This document shows positions 24,353 through 32,780 of a DNA stretch of 38,132 nt, piece after piece. This DNA is from Thermoprotei archaeon (GTDB lineage Archaea > Thermoproteota > Nitrososphaeria > Geothermarchaeales > JDFR-13). The position numbers and the translations under genes are program-made. The stretch covers positions 1-38,132 of the forward strand of contig DQXH01000059.1 of the NCBI GenBank assembly GCA_011043415.1, written 5' to 3'. The notes under the pieces were generated by a model that searched no databases, had not been told where the DNA came from, and saw nothing but the letters and a program-made list of their open reading frames with translations. The stretch's first letter is position 1; every line of letters starts with the position of its first letter.

Positions 24353-25750
24353 ATGTCTGTGAACAGACTAATTAAGGATATCCAGAGTCTATCAAGTTAT
24401 ATACAGAATCTCAAGGGATTTACCGCCATATTAACACATTATGATGCAGATGGCATCTCCTCGGGTGGAATCTTTGCAAGACTATTTTCGTCCTTAAACA
24501 AGAAATTTATATTGAGAAGTACCCCCGATCTCTCAGATGAAGTATTAAATGAATTCTTCAGCATTACGGCACAAAATTATATTATTCTAGATATGGGTAG
24601 TGGAGATATTAGAGACATATATGATAAATGGAGGATTTTAGATGGTGATAAATTAATTGTAATCGATCATCACAAGATTCTACAAGATATTCCTGACGAC
24701 CCAAACTTAATACTATTAAATCCAGAGTTATATGATTTAGACGGCGGTAAGTTTGGATGCACCTCTGTACTTACTAGTCTAATCAGCTACTTTATATCAT
24801 ATGACCCATATCATCTTGAAATCGGAGTTGTCGGCGCAACTGGAGATATGCAATTATTAAATGATGTTAAGGAGATAAATCAAGTATTACTCGACTTAGC
24901 GATTAAGGAGAACATGGTCGAGAAGGAGAGAGACTTCATATTTTTTGTAAATAAGAATATGCCTCTATACAGGGCTATTACATGGAATTACATCCCCTAT
25001 ATCCCTGGATTCTCTGGAAGGGATGATATTGGATTTCAAATTATGCGGAAAGCCGATATACCTATTAAAAGGGATGATGAATATACTACTGTAAAGGATC
25101 TTTCGGATATAGAGAAAGAGAAGATTTTAGAGGTGATTCTCCAATATTTAACGAGCTTAGGGATTAAAGATCTCGATGTTAATCAGCTGATTGTAGATAG
25201 ATATATCCTATTGAGAGAGGATGATGAAAACATAAGAACTTCTGTGGATTTCGCTAATTTACTCAGTGGATTAGGTAGGATGCAGAGGGAGTATCTAGGA
25301 ATACTACTCGCTGCAGGGGTTAGAGGAAGAGTTTTAGAGGAGGCGCTTAAAGTTCAAGAAGAAAGAAGACGTATATTGGTTAAATACTTGGATATGGCTG
25401 AAAACTCGGTTAGCCAATATGATAATATAGCGATAATAGACCTGCGTACTAAAGATTTCGATCATAGGTTCAGCGGGACTATATCTACACTTTTTTCAAG
25501 GTCCATTACATTGAGTGACAAAATAATTATAGTTTTAAGTAAGGTAGGTGAGAACGTTAAGATATCTGCAAGATCGCCCAGAGTATTAGTAGATAAGGGA
25601 CTAAACCTTGCGTATATAATGTCTCAAATAGCTAAAAAATTATCTGGTAAAGGTGGAGGGCATAACATAGCGGCGGGGGCGACTGTAAAAGATAGTAAGA
25701 ATTTAATTGATATTATTCTAGATGTTTTTAGGGAATACGGAAATGTATAA
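24353..25750 (+). CDS. RecJ-like single-strand exonuclease (GAN, GINS-associated nuclease)
   Basis: The 465-aa protein has the DHH motifs THYDADGISSGG (I), IILDMGSGD (II), VIDHH (III) and VVGATGDMQ, and a DHHA1 domain ending GKGGGHNIAAG. Archaeal RecJ-like proteins of this size include GAN, an ssDNA exonuclease associated with GINS in the replisome. Its location between uS15 and eS1 is widely conserved in archaea. Its stop overlaps the start of the following small gene by 8 nt. Confidence 0.88.
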   Translation: MSVNRLIKDIQSLSSYIQNLKGFTAILTHYDADGISSGGIFARLFSSLNKKFILRSTPDLSDEVLNEFFSITAQNYIILDMGSGDIRDIYDKWRILDGDKLIVIDHHKILQDIPDDPNLILLNPELYDLDGGKFGCTSVLTSLISYFISYDPYHLEIGVVGATGDMQLLNDVKEINQVLLDLAIKENMVEKERDFIFFVNKNMPLYRAITWNYIPYIPGFSGRDDIGFQIMRKADIPIKRDDEYTTVKDLSDIEKEKILEVILQYLTSLGIKDLDVNQLIVDRYILLREDDENIRTSVDFANLLSGLGRMQREYLGILLAAGVRGRVLEEALKVQEERRRILVKYLDMAENSVSQYDNIAIIDLRTKDFDHRFSGTISTLFSRSITLSDKIIIVLSKVGENVKISARSPRVLVDKGLNLAYIMSQIAKKLSGKGGGHNIAAGATVKDSKNLIDIILDVFREYGNV

Positions 25751-25991
25751 AGCGATTAAAATATCTCTTAAAATACGTGGTGAAAATTTAAAGAGAGAAG
25801 ATTTAAACGCTATAAAAAAGGCTTTAAAACCTGATGATGTAGGTTTAACACACACTAGTATTAAATATGATACTAGCAAGGGATACCTAGAGATTTTTAT
25901 AGAGACTAGTAGGAGTATTGACAGCTTAAGAGGAACTTTGAATGACCTATTAAGGTGTCTAAAGACTGCGTTAAATATTTTAGAGGACTGA
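25743..25991 (+). CDS. Second Pcc1-type KEOPS subunit (candidate Pcc2)
   Basis: The 82-aa protein from ATG 25743 (the track's upstream start lies in the GAN frame overlap) resembles Pcc1: an N-terminal ISLKIRGENLKREDLNAI segment, LEIFIETSRSIDSLRGTLND and a final LLRCLKTALNILED helix. Many archaea encode two Pcc1 paralogues, and the second, Pcc2, has been described as a fifth KEOPS subunit that pairs with Pcc1. Position between a RecJ-like gene and eS1 is conserved. The assignment as Pcc2 rather than another Pcc1 is inference. Confidence 0.7.
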   Translation: MYKAIKISLKIRGENLKREDLNAIKKALKPDDVGLTHTSIKYDTSKGYLEIFIETSRSIDSLRGTLNDLLRCLKTALNILED

Positions 25992-26016
25992 AACCTTATT
26001 AAGATATTAAATTTAA

Positions 26017-26025
26017 TATTTATAA
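26017..26025 (+). promoter_or_regulatory. Candidate TATA box for eS1
   Basis: TATTTATAA is centred 26 nt upstream of the eS1 ATG, with no good ribosome site in between. The spacing fits a leaderless transcript beginning at or next to the ATG. Confidence 0.5.
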
Positions 26026-26046
26026 GAAGTTTAAGAGGTTATAGTC

Positions 26047-26652
26047 ATGTGTCCAGTTAGAAGAGCTAGAAAAGGTAAGAAAAAATACTATTTAACTGTT
26101 AAAGCCCCACCAGTATTAGGGGGCATTGAGCTTCTCCCCATTATTACTACAGATCCTAATAATGCAATCGGGAGACATGTTGAGGTATTATTAGCAGACA
26201 TTACCGGAGATTTTAAACACCAGTTTATTAAAGTTAAACTGAAGATCGTTGCTGTTAAGGACGGGGTGGCAGAAACGATATACAGTGGTCATGAATACTT
26301 TAGGGAATATGAGCGTTCCCTGATTATGAGGGGAACAAGTTATGTAAAAGCGATACGAGACGTCACCACAAAAGATGGATATAGATATAGGATTAGGGTA
26401 GGCGTATTTACTACAAAACGTATAACTAACTCAAGAAAGAAGGCTATCAGAAGATATGTATTTAAAGTATTAGATGAATGGGCTAAAAAAACAGATAATG
26501 AAACATTCATTAAAGATATGCTATTTGGAAACATAGATGAAGAAATTAAAAAGGTTTCAAGAAAGGTATATCCCATTAGGGAAGGTACAGGAATTATGAA
26601 AGTAAAATTAATTGCTATTCCAGAGAAAAAGGAGGTTCTAGAAAGGGCGTAG
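26047..26652 (+). CDS. rps3ae: Ribosomal protein eS1 (S3Ae)
   Basis: The 201-aa protein is archaeal eS1, with RARKGKKKYYLTVKAPPVLG, DITGDFKHQFIKVKLKIVAV, MRGTSYVKAIRDVTTKDGYR and the VRKVYPIRE-like C-terminal region (SRKVYPIREGTGIMKVKLIA). It lies on the small-subunit platform near mRNA exit. Its stop is two bases from the stop of the convergent ychF gene, so there is almost no room for a terminator. The opposite-strand 78-aa ORF is a shadow. Confidence 0.95.
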   Translation: MCPVRRARKGKKKYYLTVKAPPVLGGIELLPIITTDPNNAIGRHVEVLLADITGDFKHQFIKVKLKIVAVKDGVAETIYSGHEYFREYERSLIMRGTSYVKAIRDVTTKDGYRYRIRVGVFTTKRITNSRKKAIRRYVFKVLDEWAKKTDNETFIKDMLFGNIDEEIKKVSRKVYPIREGTGIMKVKLIAIPEKKEVLERA

Positions 26653-26654
26653 TT

Positions 26655-27851
26655 TCATTTAACAGTGACAATCGAGATAACATCATTATTTCTCAACACA
26701 TAATCTGATTTAATCCTTACCTTCCTTCTAACATCTATACCATATAAAATATTTTTAGCCAAGTCACTATGAATAATTCCGGCAAACTCCTTTAATGTGG
26801 TGCCTCTCTTAACCAAATACGCGTCTGGCAGAACATTTCCATCCCTATCCGTCAATTTATTTGGATCTCGAACTGGATAAACTACAATCATATCTAATAT
26901 CTTAAAAACTGCATAGTTTATTAGAGACTGTACACCTGTACCATTGAATTTCTGCATAAGCCTACTTATGATAGTTAATCCTTTTTCCATTCGGTCTGTA
27001 ATAGCATTGCTGTTAATTACTTTAAAATTAGAGTCACCCGGGATATAGCGTATAACTCCGTCATTAGCCAGTTTTCTTAAAGTTAGCTCAGCTAATGCAG
27101 AGATAGGAATAATGTTATATCCTGCATCTTTAATTCTATCAAGATTTTTTTCAGATATAGGGATATCAAGTTTATTGCCCGCTAATAAAATAGGTTTAGA
27201 ATTAATGAGAATGTATTTAGCTAGGTTAATTTTATCCTCCCTTGTCCATGAACTCGGCTTCTTATTCTTCAAATCTAATTTTTCTAGAGCACTTTCAATA
27301 TGTTGTATGTCGATCTTAACCCCCGAATATATCGAGTATAATGCTTGGGATAACTCTATTTTCCTATGGAAATAGGATTTTTCTAGAGAATGCCAATTAT
27401 CTTCCAGAATTTTATACAACCACATTACAAGCTCTCTTTCTAGAAAGTGAATATCCTCCAAAGGATCATGCGAACCCGGGGGGGCAGGCTTGCCTTCAAT
27501 GTCCGTTGACCCCGCTAGATCTATTACGTGGATAATTACATCTGACATACTTATCTTATTTAAAAATTGATTACCAAGGCCTCTCCCTCTCCATGCGTCA
27601 GGGACCAACCCAGCCGTATCTATTACTTTAACAGGTATAAATCGTTTTCCCTCTATACAACATGAATTACGGGGATTATCTTTTACACCGAATTCATGGC
27701 ATACACAATCCACCCTTACAAATCCTACCCCTATATTAGCATCTATAGTTGTAAAAGGATAGTTTGCTATAGGGACCTCATGCATAGTTAAAGCTGAGAA
27801 TAATGTAGACTTCCCTACATTAGGTTTACCTACTATACCGATTTCAATCAT
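26655..27851 (-). CDS. ychF: YchF/Obg-family GTPase (archaeal type, with TGS domain)
   Basis: The 398-aa protein has G1 GKPNVGKSTLFSAL, the G2 region NYPFTTIDANIG, G3 DTAGLVPDAWRGRGLG, G4 GNKLDI and a C-terminal TGS domain (LPDAYLVKRGTTLKEFAGII, GIDVRRKVRIKSDYVLRNND). It also has CVCHEFGVKDNPRNSCC, a Cys-rich insert also seen in archaeal relatives. The likely role is ribosome- or translation-linked regulation. The ATG is about 24 nt from a TATA-like element, so a leaderless mRNA is possible. Confidence 0.92.
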   Translation of the reverse strand: MIEIGIVGKPNVGKSTLFSALTMHEVPIANYPFTTIDANIGVGFVRVDCVCHEFGVKDNPRNSCCIEGKRFIPVKVIDTAGLVPDAWRGRGLGNQFLNKISMSDVIIHVIDLAGSTDIEGKPAPPGSHDPLEDIHFLERELVMWLYKILEDNWHSLEKSYFHRKIELSQALYSIYSGVKIDIQHIESALEKLDLKNKKPSSWTREDKINLAKYILINSKPILLAGNKLDIPISEKNLDRIKDAGYNIIPISALAELTLRKLANDGVIRYIPGDSNFKVINSNAITDRMEKGLTIISRLMQKFNGTGVQSLINYAVFKILDMIVVYPVRDPNKLTDRDGNVLPDAYLVKRGTTLKEFAGIIHSDLAKNILYGIDVRRKVRIKSDYVLRNNDVISIVTVK

Positions 27852-27868
27852 TATAGCCTAATATGAAT

Positions 27869-27879
27869 TATATTTATAT
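27869..27879. promoter_or_regulatory. Shared TATA-like element between ychF and the dehydrogenase gene
   Basis: TATATTTATAT lies in the 66-nt divergent gap and is nearly palindromic, so it can be read on both strands. It is about 23 nt from the ychF ATG (leaderless fit) and about 44 nt from the dehydrogenase ATG, which has its own AGGGGT ribosome site. Confidence 0.45.
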
Positions 27880-27917
27880 GAAGATTAATAGCTTTGGTCC
27901 GATTATTAGGGGTCTAT

Positions 27918-28847
27918 ATGAGGATATTAATTACCGATAAAGTACCTGAAAGCCTACTTTCAGCCTTCAAGGAGAGAGGCTACAACTTCGATTACATACC
28001 GGATATAGAGAAAGGAGAGTTACTTAAGATTGTTAGCAAATACGAAATTTTAATTGTTAGAGGAAGAACGAGAGTCGATAGGAAGTTAATTAATGAGGCG
28101 ACGAATCTTAAGGCTGTTATAAGATTTGGCGTAGGGTTAGATAATATTGATCTAGATCTATGTAAAGAGAAGGGAATTAACGTATATAATACTCCTAGGG
28201 CATTTACAGAGGCTGTAGCCGAGTTAACTCTATCTCTCATTCTAGGACTACTGAGGAATATAGGATTTGCACATTATTCTATATGCGCTGGAGAGTGGAG
28301 GAAGAAGGAGTTATATGGTTATGAATTACTGGATAAAAATGTTGCAGTTATAGGGTTTGGAAGGATTGGACGTAGAGTAGCCGAACTCTTAAAACCATTT
28401 AAAGCCAGAATCATTGTATATGATATCATTAAGTTTGGTGAGGAATTACTTAAACAATATACTGCTGTTCAGGTGGATAGCCTTGTAAATGCTGTTAAAG
28501 ACGCTGATATAGTTACAATTCACGTGCCGTTGACGAAGGAGACTAGGAATATGTTCAGTTATGACATATTTAGGTCGATGACTAGAAAACCGTTTTTAAT
28601 CAATACATCGAGAGGGGAAGTCGTTGATTATGATGCATTGTTATACGCGTTGGATCACGGTTATATTCGGGGATATGCTACAGACGTATATCATATCGAA
28701 CCATTTTACGATGAGAGACTCACTAAGAGGAGGAATGTATTGCTAACACCACATATAGGGAGTCAAACATATGAGGCTGGAGAGAGAGCAGTAGAGGAGA
28801 CTATAGAAATTGTAGAGAAAATATTTAAGAATATAGAAGGGGTTTAA
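27918..28847 (+). CDS. D-2-hydroxyacid dehydrogenase, phosphoglycerate dehydrogenase-like
   Basis: The 309-aa NAD-dependent enzyme has the substrate domain (RGRTRVDRKLINEATNLKAV), the Rossmann motif VAVIGFGRIGRRVAEL and the catalytic residues Arg (INTSRGEVVDYD), Glu (DVYHIEPFYD) and His (TPHIGSQT). It lacks the C-terminal regulatory ACT domain of long SerA. D-3-phosphoglycerate (serine pathway) or another 2-hydroxyacid is the likely substrate. The ATG at 27918 is preferred to the upstream TTG of the track because AGGGGT lies 5 nt before it. Confidence 0.88.
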   Translation: MRILITDKVPESLLSAFKERGYNFDYIPDIEKGELLKIVSKYEILIVRGRTRVDRKLINEATNLKAVIRFGVGLDNIDLDLCKEKGINVYNTPRAFTEAVAELTLSLILGLLRNIGFAHYSICAGEWRKKELYGYELLDKNVAVIGFGRIGRRVAELLKPFKARIIVYDIIKFGEELLKQYTAVQVDSLVNAVKDADIVTIHVPLTKETRNMFSYDIFRSMTRKPFLINTSRGEVVDYDALLYALDHGYIRGYATDVYHIEPFYDERLTKRRNVLLTPHIGSQTYEAGERAVEETIEIVEKIFKNIEGV

Positions 28848-28869
28848 TTAGTGAAAGAGGAGAGTCGAA

Positions 28870-29310
28870 ATGGGGATGTATAGATATCTATCAGAGACGT
28901 GGAGGACAATCTGGAGCGATCCGGAATATAGAAGATATCTTACTCAACTTAGGATGAAGTGGAGGAGGGAGAGAGCTATTCAGAGAATAGAAAGACCTTC
29001 TAGATTAGATAGGGCACATGCATTGGGATATAGAGCTAAACAAGGATATATCGTTGTAAGAGTAAGGGTGCGGAAAGGAGGTTTAAGTAAGATTCCTCCT
29101 AAACTTGGAAGAAGGCAGAAGAGAATGGGTATTAGCAAAATAAAGAGACAGTTATCTATGCAAGCTATAGCTGAAGGAAGAGCTAAGAGAAAATATCCTA
29201 ATATGAGAGTACTAGGATCATATTATGTAGGTGAAGATGGTAAATACATATGGTATGAAGTTATAATGAGAGACGAACATCATCCTGCTGTAAAATCTGT
29301 TAGAAGTTAA
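28870..29310 (+). CDS. rpl15e: Ribosomal protein eL15
   Basis: The 146-aa protein begins MGMYRYLSETWRTIWSDPEY and has RPSRLDRAHALGYRAKQGYI, the GGLSKIPPKLGRRQKRMG basic loop and NMRVLGSYYVGEDGKYIWYE. It is a large-subunit protein of archaea and eukaryotes. In many archaea eL15 heads the exosome superoperon; here it has been moved away from it. It starts 22 nt after the dehydrogenase gene behind GAGGAG. Its stop overlaps the convergent truD stop at TTAA. Confidence 0.95.
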   Translation: MGMYRYLSETWRTIWSDPEYRRYLTQLRMKWRRERAIQRIERPSRLDRAHALGYRAKQGYIVVRVRVRKGGLSKIPPKLGRRQKRMGISKIKRQLSMQAIAEGRAKRKYPNMRVLGSYYVGEDGKYIWYEVIMRDEHHPAVKSVRS

Positions 29311-30578
29311 TATCCCTGTTCACATGGATTTCTAGGTTTAAATAGCTCTCTCAAGACTATAGTGGCATAACATCCTCTCTTAATTCCAAATATTAGTTTA
29401 ATGGATCTATTTGGGTCATATATGGATCTATAGTATTTAAATGGGTGAATAAAGCTGATCGCGGCTTCTCTAAACCCGCCAAAGACTTTTATACCAGTAT
29501 CCGGTTGATAAAATAATGATTTATCTAGATCCAGCTCTTTTAAGACGCCGCTGATCATATCGTCAAGATATGAGTCTACATGTGGTCTATAGGAATAGCC
29601 GATTAATGGAATCAGCGGAACCCCATCTTCAAACTCTCTCGACATCCTTATAGCTCCATTAATTAAGCAGTAATCGCCAGAAACACATTTATTTATAGGA
29701 TACCCTAATTCTATTCTTCTACTTAATACTTTGTTGAAAATGTAGCTTTGTAGAGAGTTAATTAAGAAGCGTTTATACCACCTTGGTAGGAAACTAACTA
29801 ACTCCGAATCCCTAACTATGCCCTTTTGATATGCAATATAAAGTTTCGCATCGACATTAGTTACTTTATTGACATGAGATAGATTCTTGAAATCTTCTGT
29901 CCTCTCTTCTAAATATTTATAATATGGTTTGTCAAACCAAGGGAATTTCTCAAAGTAGAGAGTATTAAAAAATCCTTCATAATCCTTCTTTAATATTTTA
30001 AGACCTAGTATATGGTAAATCCTTCTAAAGCCAAATCTTTGGTAACCGTAATAATTTGGTATCTTTAAATCTGTATTAATATCTCTAGAGACCTTCCTGA
30101 GAAGAACAAGTGCCTTTGAAAAGTGATCCAATATTAAAATATCGATATTGAATAGATTTCCTATATGTAGTCTTCTTTTATGATGATATAAATTTATTTC
30201 GGATAATGGAGACATGGAGATATCATTTATCTTTATTATCTCTCCTCTTCTAAATATTCCTTCGCAGAATGGTCTTGGTATTAAGATATATGACACTGAC
30301 GTTGAGTTTGCATCCTTAATCCCTAGATAGTCGATTTTAGATGACCTCACCTTTAATTTCTCTGAAATAATTTTTAGCATGCCTCTAAACTCGAGACCCC
30401 ACGGCTTATAAACGGCTAATAGACATTTACCCTTTCCCTTAATTTCCTGAGTTAACTTACTATTAATTACTTCAACTACTCTAAACGTCGATGCATGAAA
30501 TTTTATCTTATGATTAATTATAGGCCCCTTAATCACATACTTCCCTAGCCCGATGAATCTATCTTCAGGGGGAATCAT
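29307..30578 (-). CDS. truD: tRNA pseudouridine synthase TruD family
   Basis: The 423-aa protein has the TruD pattern: DYLGIKDANSTSVSYILIPR with the catalytic Asp of the GxKD motif, NYYGYQRFGFRR, and the late TRUD insertion domain. TruD makes pseudouridine 13 in tRNAs and related sites. The usual GxKDxxAxTxQ motif is weak here (Ser-Tyr instead of Thr-x-Gln), so substrate details may differ. The gene overlaps pth2 by 4 nt; the pair is widely conserved in archaea. Confidence 0.88.
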   Translation of the reverse strand: MIPPEDRFIGLGKYVIKGPIINHKIKFHASTFRVVEVINSKLTQEIKGKGKCLLAVYKPWGLEFRGMLKIISEKLKVRSSKIDYLGIKDANSTSVSYILIPRPFCEGIFRRGEIIKINDISMSPLSEINLYHHKRRLHIGNLFNIDILILDHFSKALVLLRKVSRDINTDLKIPNYYGYQRFGFRRIYHILGLKILKKDYEGFFNTLYFEKFPWFDKPYYKYLEERTEDFKNLSHVNKVTNVDAKLYIAYQKGIVRDSELVSFLPRWYKRFLINSLQSYIFNKVLSRRIELGYPINKCVSGDYCLINGAIRMSREFEDGVPLIPLIGYSYRPHVDSYLDDMISGVLKELDLDKSLFYQPDTGIKVFGGFREAAISFIHPFKYYRSIYDPNRSIKLIFGIKRGCYATIVLRELFKPRNPCEQGY

Positions 30579-30940
30579 AATAGCTTCAACCTTCCTGTAA
30601 CCCCGTCTATCTTCTCCCTATAGTCGGGACCTATCCCTAAACATGTTATAGTGCCTGGTTCCAACTCGGTTAACCCGGCATCCTTAATAACTACAGAGAT
30701 CAAATCATTTTTCTCGGCCTCCTCCTTAATAGATAATAGCTCTTCAATAGAGTCGACCTTAACTACTATCTTAGGCTGACCCTCCTCCAACCACTTAATG
30801 GCCAGCTCTCTATTTTTTTGTAGAGTCTCATAAAAAGCAGTTACAGATGCGTGAGCAACCTGAGTAGATAATTTACCCCTGCTCATCTTAAGATCTGAAC
30901 GAACCACAATGACTTGTTTAATATTATATTCAGTCTCCAT
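30575..30940 (-). CDS. pth2: Peptidyl-tRNA hydrolase Pth2
   Basis: The 121-aa protein has QVIVVRSDLKMSRGKLSTQV, AHASVTAFYET, GQPKIVVKVDSIEELLSIKE and DAGLTELEPGTITCLGIGPD, the complete Pth2 signature. It frees tRNA from peptidyl-tRNA dropped off ribosomes. It is divergent from the flavoprotein gene at 31032 with a 91-nt gap, and lies upstream of truD in an operon. Confidence 0.95.
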   Translation of the reverse strand: METEYNIKQVIVVRSDLKMSRGKLSTQVAHASVTAFYETLQKNRELAIKWLEEGQPKIVVKVDSIEELLSIKEEAEKNDLISVVIKDAGLTELEPGTITCLGIGPDYREKIDGVTGRLKLL

Positions 30941-30996
30941 TTCCAGAGATCCCCTTTAAATCTAATTCCTGTATCTTTTAGTTTTTTATTAGTTTA

Positions 30997-31005
30997 TTTA
31001 TATAA
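30997..31005 (+). promoter_or_regulatory. Candidate TATA box for the flavoprotein gene
   Basis: TTTATATAA is centred about 31 nt before the ATG at 31032, with an AG-rich stretch upstream where the TFB site would lie. Spacing suggests a leader of only a few bases, and no ribosome site is visible. Confidence 0.5.
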
Positions 31006-31031
31006 TAAAGAAACTGAAACTAGTTTTAGTT

Positions 31032-32141
31032 ATGACTGTTCATATACTAGGAGGAGGGCCTGCAGGCCTATACACAGGATTACAGCTTCTTAAAAGGGGG
31101 TTTGAAGTTAAGATATACGAGAGGAAGCCCGATATCGGCTTATCACAACATTGTACAGGGATCGTTAGTAAAAGAACAATTGAAAATTATGATCTACCAC
31201 AAAAATTAGTTTTGAATAGGTTTAAAGGAGTCTCTCTTAAAATATCTGATAACCTAATTGAAGTAAGAACGTCTATTCCTAAGGCTTATAGGATAGATAG
31301 ATACTTATTTGAAAAGGAGTTGGAATATAGGGTTTTAAATCTGGGTGGGGATATAATCCTTAATTACCATGATGTAAGCAAGATTAGGTCTTCGTCAGAA
31401 TATATAGTTGACGCTACAGGAAGTATTTCATATATCAAGGATGTTAAGTCCGACTTCCTCCCCTCGCTCCAGCTAGAGTTTCATGCTACAGACTCCAAAT
31501 TATATGATTTATTTGATGACGAGACAGTATATTTGTTTTTTGATAAAGAGTTAAACAGGGACTTTTTTATATGGCTAGTAAAATATTTAGACAGATATAT
31601 AATAGGGTCTGCTAGCCTCCAAAATCTACATAAGATTTTGAGGAACACTTTATCGAATTGGGGAATAAGAAATTATAATATTATAGCGAGATATTACGGA
31701 TTTCTAATAGTAGGCGGCCCGAGACGGAGATTCTATAGTGATAGGCGAGACTCCGTATATGTAGGGGATTCAGCAGGACAAACCAAACCCTCTACAGGAG
31801 GTGGATTATATTATATTTCTATAGCATCGAGAATATTATCTAAAAAATTCTCGGAGGGTGAGCTTGATTATTCAACGGAATTCTATAAAATCCTTGGTAA
31901 GGAAATAGCGTTACAGAAGTTGGCTCGACTAATATTCCTCGAATTAGATAATAAGGAATTTATAAATCTGGTTGAAATAATGTCGAGGAAGGAGCTTTTA
32001 AACATGCTACTTTTATATGGTGATATGGATTACCATGCAACAAGTATGTTAAATTTAATAGATAAGGATATCTTAAAATATCTCTTTAAACATCCACGTA
32101 TTATATCTGAGGGAATCAAAATAATATCCAGTATATTTTAA
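31032..32141 (+). CDS. Geranylgeranyl reductase-family FAD-dependent oxidoreductase
   Basis: The 369-aa protein has the N-terminal FAD-binding motif LGGGPAGLYTGLQLLKRGF, a HCTGIVSKR segment at the place of the family's Cys-containing motif, and GDSAGQTKPSTGGGLYYIS. These match the archaeal geranylgeranyl reductase-like family, which saturates isoprenoid chains of membrane lipids. The protein is somewhat shorter than digeranylgeranylglycerophospholipid reductase (about 390-400), so a different isoprenoid substrate is possible. It stands alone with its own promoter. Confidence 0.78.
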   Translation: MTVHILGGGPAGLYTGLQLLKRGFEVKIYERKPDIGLSQHCTGIVSKRTIENYDLPQKLVLNRFKGVSLKISDNLIEVRTSIPKAYRIDRYLFEKELEYRVLNLGGDIILNYHDVSKIRSSSEYIVDATGSISYIKDVKSDFLPSLQLEFHATDSKLYDLFDDETVYLFFDKELNRDFFIWLVKYLDRYIIGSASLQNLHKILRNTLSNWGIRNYNIIARYYGFLIVGGPRRRFYSDRRDSVYVGDSAGQTKPSTGGGLYYISIASRILSKKFSEGELDYSTEFYKILGKEIALQKLARLIFLELDNKEFINLVEIMSRKELLNMLLLYGDMDYHATSMLNLIDKDILKYLFKHPRIISEGIKIISSIF

Positions 32142-32151
32142 TTATGAAAGA

Positions 32152-32160
32152 TATTTAAAG
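32152..32160 (+). promoter_or_regulatory. Candidate TATA box for the zinc protein-aEF1B operon
   Basis: TATTTAAAG (followed by GAC) is about 40 nt before the ATG at 32197. A start about 26 nt downstream would leave a short leader carrying the GGTGG ribosome site. Similar TTAAAGGA/TATAAAGGA elements occur before kae1 and cdc48. Confidence 0.5.
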
Positions 32161-32196
32161 GACGTAGCTTCATTATTATGATAAATCGGTGGTTAC

Positions 32197-32376
32197 ATGT
32201 CCGCTGAATATAACCCGCCAATATGTATCTCATGTGGAAAACCTATAACTACATTTGAGAAGGCAGTTCATTTCTACTGCCCCAGTTGTGGACAAGTATT
32301 AATATGGAGATGCGAGAAATGCCGTAATTTTGCAAGGAAATATACCTGTCCAAAATGCGGTTTTTCAGGACCATAG
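32197..32376 (+). CDS. Small zinc-ribbon protein with four CxxC motifs (upstream of aEF1B)
   Basis: This 59-aa gene is not in the ORF track. It reads MSAEYNPPICISCGKPITTF, then FYCPSCGQVLIWRCEKC and YTCPKCGFSGP, with four CxxC pairs that could bind two zinc ions. The family is a conserved archaeal small zinc-finger protein (DUF1610-like, similar to HVO_2753) that sits just upstream of aEF1B. Its function is not established. GGTGGTTAC precedes the ATG. aEF1B starts 12 nt after its stop. Confidence 0.9.
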   Translation: MSAEYNPPICISCGKPITTFEKAVHFYCPSCGQVLIWRCEKCRNFARKYTCPKCGFSGP

Positions 32377-32388
32377 AGGAGATCTGAG

Positions 32389-32664
32389 ATGGCTTTAATA
32401 AATATAATATATAAGATAATGCCGAGTGAGCCTGGCGAAGAACTCGCATCTAAAATAGTATCCAGTATCCGGGATAGAGTGAAATCTTTAAACGCTACTC
32501 TTCGAGACTATAAAATAGAGCCTTTAGCCTTTGGACTATATACAATTAAAGTATTATTTACAGTGCCTGAGGAAGATGATAATGTAATTGATAGCCTGGA
32601 AGATATACTTAGGAATACAAGCGGTGTAAGTAGTATTGAAGTAGTTGGCATGACTAGACTATAG
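32389..32664 (+). CDS. ef1b: Elongation factor 1-beta (aEF1B)
   Basis: The 91-aa protein is the compact archaeal aEF1B: NIIYKIMPSEPGEELASKIV, EPLAFGLYTIKVLFTVPEED and the C-terminal VSSIEVVGMTRL. It exchanges GDP for GTP on aEF1A. GAGGAG precedes the ATG. It is co-transcribed with the upstream zinc protein. A T-rich stretch follows the stop before the cdc48 promoter, which may serve as terminator. Confidence 0.95.
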   Translation: MALINIIYKIMPSEPGEELASKIVSSIRDRVKSLNATLRDYKIEPLAFGLYTIKVLFTVPEEDDNVIDSLEDILRNTSGVSSIEVVGMTRL

Positions 32665-32717
32665 ATAATAGCATTGTTCCCATTAAATCTTTTAATTCTG
32701 TATATTTTATTCAATTG

Positions 32718-32725
32718 TTATAAAG
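32718..32725 (+). promoter_or_regulatory. Candidate TATA box for cdc48
   Basis: TTATAAAG (followed by GACAT) lies 56-63 nt before the cdc48 ATG. A start about 26 nt downstream would give a leader of roughly 30 nt holding the AGGGGT ribosome site found 6 nt before the ATG. Confidence 0.5.
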
Positions 32726-32780
32726 GACATTAATTCTCTATATAGCAAATCTGTTTAGATTATATTTGTAGGGGTTAGGC

